Origin: Methanomethylovorans hollandica DSM 15978
Lineage (GTDB): Archaea; Halobacteriota; Methanosarcinia; Methanosarcinales; Methanosarcinaceae
Direction: 5' to 3'
Assembly: GCF_000328665.1 (NCBI RefSeq)
Contig: NC_019977.1
Span: 1,364,001 to 1,428,000 of the forward strand
DNA length: 64,000 nt
Both the position numbers and the translations under genes were made by a program. The notes beneath the pieces are model-generated. The model did no database searches. It was not told where the DNA came from and worked only from the letters and a program-made list of their open reading frames with translations. Positions 19,790-28,189 of this stretch are shown here, piece after piece. Position 1 is the first letter of the stretch. Each line of letters starts with the position of its first letter.

Positions 19790-21052
19790 TCAGGATGAGA
19801 TGAAGGGGATTGCTCCATACCTTCCCATCAGGTAACCTTTCAGGATATTCTGGTCTTTACGGACCTGGAATTCCAGCAACGAGTAAAGATTTGTGTTCCC
19901 CAGATCTGCATCTTTTTCAGTGAACCATATCTGATCCCTTCTGAAGAGCTCATCGTTGAGCAAGTTGGTGTTGTGGGTGGTTATTATCAGCTGAGAGTTG
20001 TTCTTATTGTAACTTTCGTCGTAGAAGAGTCTGACCAAGTGATCACTAAGCATTGGATGCAGCTGTAGTTCCAGCTCATCTACAAACAGGACCTGCCCTT
20101 TATTGAGCGCGTTGAGCCAAGGTCCTATCAGAGTGAAAAATCTTCTTGTACCTTCGGATTCCTCGGTATTGAAATCGAATGCTATGTTATGCTTTTTGCC
20201 GTCTTTATCTCTGGCAAGGTGGAATGTATTGATATTAATCTTTTGCATTTTTCCACTGGCTTTGTCAAAGCTTCGTGGCAGATGGTTCAATATGTCTACA
20301 GGAAGGTCTGCCAGATCTATATCCTCTATACTTGTGATAATATCAATAAGACCTAAATCTGCTCTTTCAAGTGATCTCAGGATGGCTTTTTTCGAATCAT
20401 CGTCCTGATTGAGCATTCTGATTGTGTATTCGCCCTGTTCTGATAGTGTCCTTGCACTGATTATTCTCAGGTCTTCCCTGAACCATTTGAAGGCTTCCAG
20501 GGTCTTATCGTAATTCTGCTGTGCGGAGTTGGAGAGATAAAGAACATTGCTCAGGGTTCTCTTAGAGATATCATTCTGAATCCTTTTATCGGTTGTGAAT
20601 TTGAACTCGGTGGTGTTCCTTCTTTCAAATACCAGTGCTTCCCTGTTGTTCGGGTAATAATACAATTCTTCATCAATTATCTTGGTCCTATCATATGAGA
20701 CGGCATAGCTGTACCTGACATTGTTCTTGATAAAAAACACACTGAACCTGCTGGGCTTTGACATACATTCCGGCGTCAGCTTGAATGGCTCAAACGGCAG
20801 CAGGTCCCCATCCTGATTCCTGATGGATGTCATCACCAGGTTCTGCAGGTTGAACATTGCTAAAAGAACATTGCTCTTTCCGGAGGCATTAGCCCCATAA
20901 ATAACAGCGCTTTTCACCAGCCTGTCATTCTTCTTCAGGGCATCCGGTTCAATCAGATTTTCCTCAAGCGCCCTATCGGATGATGCTAATAAACTAAAGG
21001 TGACCTCATCCCTTATCGAACGGAAATTCTCGGCTTTGAATTCGATCAACAT
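19790..21052 (-). CDS. rloA: RloA-like ABC-type AAA ATPase
   Basis: A 420-aa SMC/ABC-like ATPase (AAA_15/21 class). Walker A is GANASGKSN near residue 50, the ABC signature region is ESEGTRRFF near 296, Walker B is LFVDELELQLHP near 318 and the switch histidine is in ITTHNTNLL. The N-terminus MLIEFKAENFRSI is the usual beginning for these proteins. It pairs with RloB directly downstream. Such ATPases are thought to sense invading DNA or phage proteins and release a nuclease partner; that job is inferred from related systems. Placed inside the BREX cluster, between the regulator pair and pglZ. Confidence 0.88.
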   Translation of the reverse strand: MLIEFKAENFRSIRDEVTFSLLASSDRALEENLIEPDALKKNDRLVKSAVIYGANASGKSNVLLAMFNLQNLVMTSIRNQDGDLLPFEPFKLTPECMSKPSRFSVFFIKNNVRYSYAVSYDRTKIIDEELYYYPNNREALVFERRNTTEFKFTTDKRIQNDISKRTLSNVLYLSNSAQQNYDKTLEAFKWFREDLRIISARTLSEQGEYTIRMLNQDDDSKKAILRSLERADLGLIDIITSIEDIDLADLPVDILNHLPRSFDKASGKMQKININTFHLARDKDGKKHNIAFDFNTEESEGTRRFFTLIGPWLNALNKGQVLFVDELELQLHPMLSDHLVRLFYDESYNKNNSQLIITTHNTNLLNDELFRRDQIWFTEKDADLGNTNLYSLLEFQVRKDQNILKGYLMGRYGAIPFISS

Positions 21053-21262
21053 GTTGATAACAACCTATTACACAGATTTGATTGTGATTTTTGTGATATT
21101 TTCACGTATATTGAATGTAAAACTCGATTATATTTAAATTAATTGCTGGGATGAAGAAAACTTTTAGTAATACAGGAATTACTATTCATGACTGATCCCG
21201 GACCTAAGAGAAAAAATAACATAAAAGCAAATAAATTTAAAAAGAAAATCAATGTATGTGGG

Positions 21263-21589
21263 TTAGTTGTCGACATTCAGGCGGTCTGAATTAACTTCGA
21301 TCTCGCCGTTTTCCTCTTCATACTTTGAGATTTTCTTATTCAGATCAAGTAACAGTTTTTTAGCTGCCTGCATGGTTAGGATCACCATGTGGTCGCTGTG
21401 ATACACCCATGAATCTTCATCCCGGAATTTTTCATTCATCAGTTCTATTCTTATATCACAGTCGGTTATTGCAACCAACGTATTTGTAGCGTAAGTTCTA
21501 CCAAAGAGTGGAGTCCTTACAACCTGTATCTCTTTTTTTTCCTGCTGTTCTTCAATAGCTTCCATTGTATCCTCCTCATGCTGAAGCAA
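21263..21589 (-). CDS. Small partner of the winged-helix regulator (unknown function)
   Basis: A 108-aa acidic protein without a motif I can name with confidence. Its middle reads RTYATNTLVAITDCDIRIEL and WVYHSDHMVILTMQAAKKLL, a short beta-sheet plus helix pattern reminiscent of DUF3467-type proteins. It begins 14 bases inside the end of the upstream regulator gene, so the two are translationally coupled. Pairs of a winged-helix protein and a protein of this kind appear to recur in Methanosarcinaceae, as far as I remember. It may act as a co-regulator; that is inference. Confidence 0.65.
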   Translation of the reverse strand: MLQHEEDTMEAIEEQQEKKEIQVVRTPLFGRTYATNTLVAITDCDIRIELMNEKFRDEDSWVYHSDHMVILTMQAAKKLLLDLNKKISKYEEENGEIEVNSDRLNVDN

Positions 21590-22154
21590 GTGGTTGATTT
21601 AAGGTCATTGTCTGCTGTGCATATGGCTTTTCTTTTGATGATTTCATTCCGCGTTCTTCTGACCATCGAATAGCACGCTTTTCATGCACTTCAAAAGTTA
21701 TGCTCCCGCATTTTAAAGATTTCCAGTTCAATGTTCTGCAGACCTCAGTTTCAGGCAGATAGGAGAAACATGCGTTCTCTTCGTAAACAATGGGGCCTGT
21801 TTCCTTTCTTATGTCGTCGATCACTTCTTCTTCATCGTCTTCATATCCCGCAACAAAGAAACTGTTTGCAAAAACTGACCCGATTAACGCTTTTACGATG
21901 TTATTATCAGCTAGTTTATAGTAGTTGACGTTTTTCTTCTTTTCTTTTATCTCGATAATCCCGTTATAGATGAGACGGGGAATCTTATGATTCACAGTTT
22001 GCCTAGAAACACCTGTGCATTCGCTTATTTCTGACTGGTTGTAGGCAATATCCGAATTTCCAGATAGAAAATCAATGATCTTAATTTCAGAAGTTTTTCC
22101 TAGAAAATCTTCTAAGGCCGTTTCAAACCCTCCTATGTTAAAAGAATAAGACAA
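21576..22154 (-). CDS. Winged-helix transcription regulator inside the BREX island
   Basis: A 192-aa protein whose first 100 residues form a winged helix: ALEDFLGKTSEIKIIDFL, then the turn ISECTGVSRQTVNHKI, and the wing IEIKEKKKNVNYYKL. The remaining 90 residues (including CFSYLPETEVCRTLNWKS) are an extension that I do not recognise and that most relatives of this regulator type would lack. It is divergent from the small gene at 22237, and their shared upstream region contains a 16-bp palindrome and a pair of direct repeats (22183-22232), likely its own operator. It probably controls rloA-rloB and perhaps the downstream BREX genes. Confidence 0.8.
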   Translation of the reverse strand: MSYSFNIGGFETALEDFLGKTSEIKIIDFLSGNSDIAYNQSEISECTGVSRQTVNHKIPRLIYNGIIEIKEKKKNVNYYKLADNNIVKALIGSVFANSFFVAGYEDDEEEVIDDIRKETGPIVYEENACFSYLPETEVCRTLNWKSLKCGSITFEVHEKRAIRWSEERGMKSSKEKPYAQQTMTLNQPLASA

Positions 22155-22182
22155 ACTATTTACTTAAAGATACTGGTTAGCT

Positions 22183-22232
22183 GTAAAATTCATTTTACAC
22201 CATGTTTATATCATTTGAGATAATGTTTATAT
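22183..22232. promoter_or_regulatory. Operator-like palindrome and spaced direct repeats between divergent genes
   Basis: GTAAAAT and ATTTTAC form perfect 7-bp arms around a 2-bp centre at 22183-22198, about 30 bases before the minus-strand regulator start. The phrase ATGTTTATAT occurs twice, at 22202-22211 and 22223-22232, 21 bases apart (two helical turns). The first copy also fits a TATA box for a leaderless mRNA of the plus-strand gene at 22237. Confidence 0.55.
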
Positions 22233-22236
22233 GTAG

Positions 22237-22554
22237 ATGGTTGGAACTAGCTTTCTTGATAGGGAATATTCTGAATATGAACTGCGCATATTATACAATA
22301 TCTGCCGGCAAAGCCGCTGGTGCCCTAAACATATAAACCAATTGCATCTATTAAACGGGATTCCTACACATAATAAAGGGGATGCAAAGAAAGCTCTGCA
22401 TGAACTGCTCAAGATCAACTTATTACAGCATTACAATTCAGGTGGAAGAGATGATTGCTGTATCCCGAAAAAGAACAGAGATGATGCAATTAAAATATTG
22501 AAGAAATATGAAAAGCAGTATTCTTTCATTAAGTTCTTAGAATATATCTCGTGA
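22237..22554 (+). CDS. Small winged-helix-like protein, divergent to the BREX genes
   Basis: A 105-aa protein, the only plus-strand gene inside the island. It has an N-terminal helix (YSEYELRILYNICRQ), a pattern like a helix-turn-helix (INQLHLLNGIPTHNKGDAKK), a helix ALHELLKINLLQHY and a wing-like turn with the cysteine pair DDCCIP. It resembles small archaeal DNA-binding proteins in which a short basic motif follows ALKELVK-type helices, but no specific family is recognised. It separates the pglX C-terminal half from the regulator gene and is read toward pglX, so it is not part of the BREX transcript. Confidence 0.65.
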   Translation: MVGTSFLDREYSEYELRILYNICRQSRWCPKHINQLHLLNGIPTHNKGDAKKALHELLKINLLQHYNSGGRDDCCIPKKNRDDAIKILKKYEKQYSFIKFLEYIS

Positions 22555-22589
22555 ATCCCTTTTTTAGATTTTAACTGCATAAGCAATAT

Positions 22590-24335
22590 TCATATCTTCT
22601 CCACCAGCCCCTCGAACTTCGCGTAATTCACTACAACCCCGTCGTCCAGATCCATCTCAATATACGCATCGGCTTTGTTCTTCAGCACTTCATCATAAGC
22701 CATGAGCTCAGCGATCATCTTCTTAAGCCGCACCTTCTCCTGCGCATCCTTACCCATATCCGACTTGATCATCTCTTTCTTGGCGTCCAGCTTACCCTCA
22801 AGCTCCAGCAGGTAATCCGTTCTCATTTTGGCAAGCATTTCCCTGTTGTACCTGTGCATGTAAACAAGCGCATTGAAAGCCCTGCCCTTACCTGAAGTGA
22901 ACAGCCAGTAGATGGGCCTTTTCTTGTACATCTTCAAGTGGTCCTTGTAGAACGACTTCAGGAAATATTCCCGTATCACAGCCTCGGAGGACTTCTTCCC
23001 ATTACCACCCAGAGCCTCGGCAATGAAATCCAGGTTCTCTGAAAGTTGCTCCTTTCCTAAGGCCACCTTGAGGAATTCCTTGAACCTGTCCACAATATCA
23101 TCCTCAAAGTATTCGTCCTCAAGTATGGGTATGATGTTATCGGCATCCGGCATGAAGCTCGGCTCAGGCACTTGATTAAGATAATCCCCTATCTTCTCAC
23201 CCTGATTTGCAAGCACAAGCCCCGGCTTGTCCAGCGAATACCTTCCGAACATGCACCCCACGGAATAGGAGACGAACTCCTTTATCGTATCCGTAAGCAG
23301 CAAAGCTTCCAGCTCTTCCTCGCTCTTCCCTCCATTATAGCGGTAATGAGGATTGCAGGTCAGCGTGATCTCCGACAGCGGCACATCTGGTGTAAGTTCA
23401 TCCTGCAAGCCGTAAGCTTCAATGAAAATACGGTTGTTCTCTTCCTCCAGCCGCTGCATCTCCAGGGTCATTTCCTTCCAGTGAGCACGGATTTTGGTAT
23501 AGGTTTCACGGAGAGTTGGCTGATGGTATTCTGGTTGGAGGAGGGGGAGAGTAGTGAAATCCCAGGAGGTTTCGTAGGAGTCCCAGTCGGATTTTGAGAT
23601 TTCAATTATATTGTGGCAAATAGTGTCAATTGAATCCGCTATTATATCGATCCCAAGAATAGGCAAAACAGATAAGTCTCCTGGCTGAAATGCTAAAGTA
23701 GGGTTTATTACTTTTGCAAAATTCGAGCTAATTTTAGTGCATAAAAATGCAATTAAGAACTTTAAGTGTTCTTGCTTAGGAAATGCAGAGCTTCCGTTTG
23801 TATCAAAAAGAAAACCCCCAGGAGAATAACGCACAGCAAAATACGTAGAACTAATTCTCGACCACTCAAGGCATGGTTTAAAAAAGTCTTTTTCGTTAGA
23901 TATCTTCCAGCCCAAGTTATCCCAAGATAATTGAGGATAGTTCTTTAAGGTTTCAACTTTAATATCATATCCATCATTTTCCCAATTTACTACATTTTCA
24001 TTGTTTCCATACCACCTTCGAAAATCGCCACCTTTGTTGTACGGAAACCACTTTAAACCAGAATCTTTAGCTTCCTGTGAATTTTTAAAACTGAAGCCTA
24101 TTTTATTGTGCCATACTTCAAACCAATACCTTACAAAACGCTCATTGTTCCCTGTTCTCATACCTAGTTTTGGTTTAGCGATAGAACCCAGTGAAGCTCC
24201 TGCTAAAAACGTGTTTCGCATTTTGTCACTCACCCAATAAGCAATCGGACTTCCGGGAATCTTCTTGAAATCAGCTGCAGAGGCGCGGTAGAAGTTGGGG
24301 ACGGGATTGGTTGATAAAGTGTTAGCAATTGTCAT
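22590..24335 (-). CDS. pglX: BREX methyltransferase PglX, C-terminal half (split gene)
   Basis: A 581-aa protein that corresponds to the second half of PglX. It begins at the junction [20 protein letters not shown], a segment that in one-piece PglX directly follows the catalytic domain, then carries the target-recognition-like region ([49 protein letters not shown]) and the helical C-terminus with [17 protein letters not shown]. It has no SAM-binding motif and needs the N-terminal half for activity. Its own start ATG is preceded by AGAGGT, so it is translated separately. The order of homology and the summed length (617+581) point to a clean split with nothing lost. Confidence 0.88.
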   Translation of the reverse strand: MTIANTLSTNPVPNFYRASAADFKKIPGSPIAYWVSDKMRNTFLAGASLGSIAKPKLGMRTGNNERFVRYWFEVWHNKIGFSFKNSQEAKDSGLKWFPYNKGGDFRRWYGNNENVVNWENDGYDIKVETLKNYPQLSWDNLGWKISNEKDFFKPCLEWSRISSTYFAVRYSPGGFLFDTNGSSAFPKQEHLKFLIAFLCTKISSNFAKVINPTLAFQPGDLSVLPILGIDIIADSIDTICHNIIEISKSDWDSYETSWDFTTLPLLQPEYHQPTLRETYTKIRAHWKEMTLEMQRLEEENNRIFIEAYGLQDELTPDVPLSEITLTCNPHYRYNGGKSEEELEALLLTDTIKEFVSYSVGCMFGRYSLDKPGLVLANQGEKIGDYLNQVPEPSFMPDADNIIPILEDEYFEDDIVDRFKEFLKVALGKEQLSENLDFIAEALGGNGKKSSEAVIREYFLKSFYKDHLKMYKKRPIYWLFTSGKGRAFNALVYMHRYNREMLAKMRTDYLLELEGKLDAKKEMIKSDMGKDAQEKVRLKKMIAELMAYDEVLKNKADAYIEMDLDDGVVVNYAKFEGLVEKI

Positions 24336-24337
24336 AA

Positions 24338-24781
24338 TTAACCTCTATTATACCCTATAATGTGACCAGACTGAGGATTAAAACAAGTGTTTAATTCGCT
24401 ACCCACTGGGTAGCGAATTGTATCGATCATCTGTTGAGTAGGCAATTCATCACATGGCTTGTGATGAATTTGCATATTTGCGTTTTCATCTTCAATATCT
24501 CTGTGTCCTCTGTGGTTTGTAGCGGCTACTCTTTCGGTTACATGTTCGATTACTTGTTCGGTAACTTGTTCGCCTACTTGATCGGTAACAAATCTGATAC
24601 AATAGTTCAGCAAGGAAAACTTATGCAACTGGGTCGCTAACTGGATCGGTGATTGGAATATTACTTGGTCCCAGCTTGGTCCTGACTTAGTCCCTACATG
24701 ATCCCAACTTGGTCCCGACTCGGGCTGTGACTTAGTGCCATTTATAGCATCAAGTTCACTAACATGGTGCTGGGGGTTCAT
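24338..24781 (-). CDS. 147-aa frame built of repeat-like linkers, in the pglX gap
   Basis: It overlaps the preceding ATPase gene by four bases (ATGA) and ends two bases before the pglX C-terminal start, so it keeps the operon reading continuous. The sequence is unusual: [19 protein letters not shown] is a duplicated phrase, then [20 protein letters not shown] repeats a five-to-four-residue pattern, and then comes [14 protein letters not shown], the translation of a widespread intergenic CTCTGTGTCCTCTGTG-type repeat. Such pieces are seen as linkers in AlbA_2/GHKL proteins. I read it as a former part or duplicate of that ATPase, or as a coding spacer that tolerates repeats. Whether the protein is functional is unclear. 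Confidence 0.5.
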   Translation of the reverse strand: MNPQHHVSELDAINGTKSQPESGPSWDHVGTKSGPSWDQVIFQSPIQLATQLHKFSLLNYCIRFVTDQVGEQVTEQVIEHVTERVAATNHRGHRDIEDENANMQIHHKPCDELPTQQMIDTIRYPVGSELNTCFNPQSGHIIGYNRG

Positions 24782-26334
24782 CCATTCTTCACCTTCTTTT
24801 TCCGGGCTAAGAATGCACGACCTTTGTCTGTCAGACGGTATTTTTGCAATCTGCTGCTTGGTTTTTCCGGGATTGTCATCTCGATCAATTCTTCACCAAG
24901 AGCTGGATGGAGATAGTTATTCCTGAAGGTTGGACGGTGCTTGATATTCAGAATGTCACGAAGTTCTCCGGAAGACTTTTCTCCGTCTTGGAGTGATAGT
25001 AATAATTTTAGAATATGATTGTCTGACTGGGTCGGTGACTGGGTCGGTGACTGGGTCGGTGACTGGGTCGGTGACTGGGTCGGTGACTGGGTCGGTGACT
25101 GGGTCGGTGACTGGGTCGGTGACTGGGTCGGTGACTGGACCCCGGAATCTTCTTTGGCTAAATAGCTTTCTGTTGGTACTTCTATAGACTCTGCCAGGTA
25201 GACAATGAACCTCACCCTCATTCCGATTTCAATTATCTCCGGCTGTGGAAGTCCAAGCTCTTCAGCATCCTTAAGGATACGACGGAAACCACTGCCCCAC
25301 TGCTCGATAATGTCAAGTTCCCTGAATACCCGCGCAATAACGCGATTCCTGATCCTTGAGACGCCCTGCTTGACATCCTCGATGGTCATGCCGGGAAGGA
25401 GGATACCGGGGTTCTCGATCTCTATCCTGTCATCAAAGAAGGACACTCTGATAGGTGCACCCCTTTGAGAATAATCTGCATGCACAATAGCATTGACAAG
25501 CGCCTCACGCAGGATCGTAAGGGGAATGCTCCATACATCCTTACGCCTGATCTCAGAAAAATCGGCGCTTCTGAAAGCATGTTTTTTCAGGAACATCATC
25601 ACGGATTCAACAGAGCCTGGAAGGTCTTCGTATATTTCGGTATGGTCGAAAATGTATGCCTTATCCTTTCCCTTGAAACGCCCGCATTGTATCCATGCAT
25701 CCGGGAAATGAAAATCCCTTTTCTTTCCAAAAAGCAGCATAGCGCCTGTGGTCGGAACCAATCTGCCCTGTTCCTTGGTAACAAGTTTAAGCGTGATCAA
25801 TTCCTCTTCGTTCAGCTCCCGTATTCCTTTAAAGCGCTTTTTTGCAATATCAATATCAAGGTCAGCAGAATACAGGTCAGGCATCGGCATCTCATCAAAT
25901 GAAATACCTGAAGCACTTCTCTGAAGCTCGGCAATAAGCTCCCTGTCAGCTTTCCGGTTAGTAGAACCAAGCCTTACATAAACACCATCTAGATGACCTT
26001 CACTTTTGACCCGATGCGGACGTGAACCACTCGGATAGACTTCAACACCCAAAAGGGTCTTACCCTCCACTGTCATCAATTCAACATCTGGAACAAGCCT
26101 TGGGGCAATATGATCCGCAATTATACTGCACAGACGCTCTTCTTCATCAAGCGGATTTGAGACACCTATGATCTCCTTTGTCTCGTCCTCCACCCCTATC
26201 AGCAAACGCCCTCCGGCAGTGTTCGCAAAAGCTACAAGCGTCTTGATGATGTTCTTTGGTGAGGAAATATCACGCTTGAACTCCAGAGTCTTACCCTCAG
26301 GCATGGTAATAAGCTGGGAAATGGGGGGATTCAT
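24778..26334 (-). CDS. AlbA_2 / GHKL-type ATP-binding protein inserted between the pglX halves
   Basis: A 518-aa protein with three parts. Residues 10-130 form an AlbA_2 (Schlafen-type) domain: EGKTLEFKRD, KTLVAFANTAGGRLLIGV, YVRLGSTNRKAD. Residues about 270-360 form a GHKL ATPase region: LREALVNAIVHADYS with the ATP-binding Asn, then VSFFDDRIEIENPG and WGSGFRRIL. A linker of nine SPTQ tetrapeptides separates this from a C-terminal winged helix (SGELRDILNIKHRPTFRNNY). The family is common in restriction loci and is predicted to regulate or bind nucleic acid. The gene starts on the last base of the pglX N-terminal stop (TAATG) and is coupled to it. How it relates to BREX function is unknown. 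Confidence 0.85.
   Translation of the reverse strand: MNPPISQLITMPEGKTLEFKRDISSPKNIIKTLVAFANTAGGRLLIGVEDETKEIIGVSNPLDEEERLCSIIADHIAPRLVPDVELMTVEGKTLLGVEVYPSGSRPHRVKSEGHLDGVYVRLGSTNRKADRELIAELQRSASGISFDEMPMPDLYSADLDIDIAKKRFKGIRELNEEELITLKLVTKEQGRLVPTTGAMLLFGKKRDFHFPDAWIQCGRFKGKDKAYIFDHTEIYEDLPGSVESVMMFLKKHAFRSADFSEIRRKDVWSIPLTILREALVNAIVHADYSQRGAPIRVSFFDDRIEIENPGILLPGMTIEDVKQGVSRIRNRVIARVFRELDIIEQWGSGFRRILKDAEELGLPQPEIIEIGMRVRFIVYLAESIEVPTESYLAKEDSGVQSPTQSPTQSPTQSPTQSPTQSPTQSPTQSPTQSPTQSDNHILKLLLSLQDGEKSSGELRDILNIKHRPTFRNNYLHPALGEELIEMTIPEKPSSRLQKYRLTDKGRAFLARKKKVKNG
25025..25138 (-). repeat. Nine perfect 12-bp repeats encoding an SPTQ linker
   Basis: The unit GACTGGGTCGGT repeats nine times without a mismatch from 25025 to 25132, plus half of a tenth. 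On the coding strand each unit encodes Ser-Pro-Thr-Gln. As the unit is a multiple of three, copy-number change would alter linker length without shifting the frame. Confidence 0.95.
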
Positions 26335-28187
26335 TAAGCCTCCGTTTGCTGGGTAATGTTCCTCACCTGCATGATAGCCTCACGCAGCCATGTATCCTTT
26401 TCTGCTTCCGAGTTTCCATCCACAAGCCGGATATAAGCTCCCTTATACTCAGGATGCTGTGCATTCTCAATAACAAAAGCCGTAGTAGAGACAACCTCGC
26501 CGCCGATACTGTCAAAAGCCCGAGGTCCTAAATGTGCCATGGACAATATAGTATGGTCATCCAGAATGCCCGCTCGGAGTTTCTCATAGGAAGAAAGGAA
26601 CATCCAGCTCTGCATAGTGATCATCGCCACCATGCCTTTCTGCATCGCAAGGTCAAGATTACGATCAATGAACATGGCAAAGAAATCCGATTTACTGTCA
26701 GGATAATTATCCTGAGCGAAGTCCTTGAGCCTCGCATTCATCCCCTTGCCACCCATATACGGTGGGTTGGCGACCACCACATCATACTTGGGGATAAGGT
26801 AATCTGCCTGCTTCAGAGCTTGCAGGACCTTCTGATGAGTGGAAAGAAGAGTGAGGTTCTCTGAAAGGATCTTCGGTTTTGGTAATTGGAGGATGCCTGA
26901 TACATCCTCAGCCTTCGGGCGGATAAGAGAGCCGAAGTTATCAGCTTCATTGAACTGAAGCAGTGTATCCCGAACATCATTGGTGAATAACTCGCTTCCA
27001 ATTGCAGTTATGTAAGCATTGAGCTCATCATCCTCAAAAGCAATGCTTTCCAGTACACATATATTGGGCACTGCAGGCTTGCGGAAGAAGTTACGGTTCT
27101 TTCCCCTTGCCTTCATGGTCAGGGCAAAGGCTGCCAGGTCCCCGGCACGCTTGTCGATCTCGATACCAAAGAGATTGCGGGTGAGGATATTCTCGGATAT
27201 CTCGGAATGGTCGTAGCCCTCCTCCTCGTAGATGGCATACAGCAGATCAAAAGCATACACCAGCATGTGTCCTGAACCGCAGGCAGGATCACATACCCTG
27301 ATGTCCTCCGGGGAATTTATTCTCAGGAAATCCGTTTCATTCTCCTCGGGTCTGATATAATAGTCCATCTGCTCGCACAGCCGTGAACTTGGACGGTTGA
27401 GCATCCACAAACGGCCCAGGGAATTCTCCACCAGATAGCGGACTATCCAGTGAGGTGTGAACAATTGGGTCGCTGCAGGAATGTTCTCCTTGCTGATCTT
27501 CACATTCTTCTTAAGGTCCTTGAACACCTTGTCCTTCTTGGGAGCAATATAATCCTGGTATATCCAGCCGATTATCTCCACTTCCCTCCAGTCATCCACC
27601 GGAATGATCCCGTTAATGTCCTTCACAATAGAATCAACATGCAGCAGCTTCTCAGGGAACAATAGCTCAGTGTAGTCCTCTATCTTCTCGAACATGAAAG
27701 GCATAGTGCTGTGCAGGTAATTACACAACTTCAGGATGAGATACTTGTACAGCTCTTCATCCTTATTCTCAGACCTCAGGTCAAGCACATGATCAGCATC
27801 AAGGTCCAGGAAATCCAGTTCATGAGCGTGTGTGATGATCCCAGGCTCATTCCTGTCAGCATCTTTAGAAGTGAACACCTGCACAGGAAGGTAATCATTG
27901 ACCTCCATGAACTTCAGGGCAACAAAACGGTTGAACCAGGTGTAAGTGACCTCGTCCATCACCTGTTGATAGCCCTTATGTTTGATCTCCCTGACCAGTT
28001 TCTCCCTCTGGTCCTTGAGCTTCTTATTATGGACCTTCCCGCCGATAACTATGGAATCCTCATGTTCGGAATCCACGGGCAGGATCTCCTTGGGGTGGAT
28101 ACCGTAGAAAGCAGCCCTGTCAGCGACCTCCTGAAGCAGCTTATCCCGCACAGTATCCGAGAACTTGATAATGCTTGCCTTATCCAT
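26334..28187 (-). CDS. pglX: BREX methyltransferase PglX, N-terminal catalytic half (split gene)
   Basis: A 617-aa protein with the catalytic domain of the BREX N6-adenine methyltransferase: SAM-binding DPACGSGHML near residue 300, the IEIDKRAGDLAAFAL segment, and the catalytic NPPYMGG near 473. The N-terminus (SIIKFSDTVRDKLLQEVADRAAFYGIHP) and the QLFTPHWIVRYLVENS helix are PglX hallmarks. It stops right after IRLVDGNSEAEKDTWLREAI; in one-piece PglX the protein continues with FYRA, found here at the start of the frame at 24335. It follows brxC after two bases, so both are in one transcript. Confidence 0.93.
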   Translation of the reverse strand: MDKASIIKFSDTVRDKLLQEVADRAAFYGIHPKEILPVDSEHEDSIVIGGKVHNKKLKDQREKLVREIKHKGYQQVMDEVTYTWFNRFVALKFMEVNDYLPVQVFTSKDADRNEPGIITHAHELDFLDLDADHVLDLRSENKDEELYKYLILKLCNYLHSTMPFMFEKIEDYTELLFPEKLLHVDSIVKDINGIIPVDDWREVEIIGWIYQDYIAPKKDKVFKDLKKNVKISKENIPAATQLFTPHWIVRYLVENSLGRLWMLNRPSSRLCEQMDYYIRPEENETDFLRINSPEDIRVCDPACGSGHMLVYAFDLLYAIYEEEGYDHSEISENILTRNLFGIEIDKRAGDLAAFALTMKARGKNRNFFRKPAVPNICVLESIAFEDDELNAYITAIGSELFTNDVRDTLLQFNEADNFGSLIRPKAEDVSGILQLPKPKILSENLTLLSTHQKVLQALKQADYLIPKYDVVVANPPYMGGKGMNARLKDFAQDNYPDSKSDFFAMFIDRNLDLAMQKGMVAMITMQSWMFLSSYEKLRAGILDDHTILSMAHLGPRAFDSIGGEVVSTTAFVIENAQHPEYKGAYIRLVDGNSEAEKDTWLREAIMQVRNITQQTEA

Positions 28188-28189
28188 GA

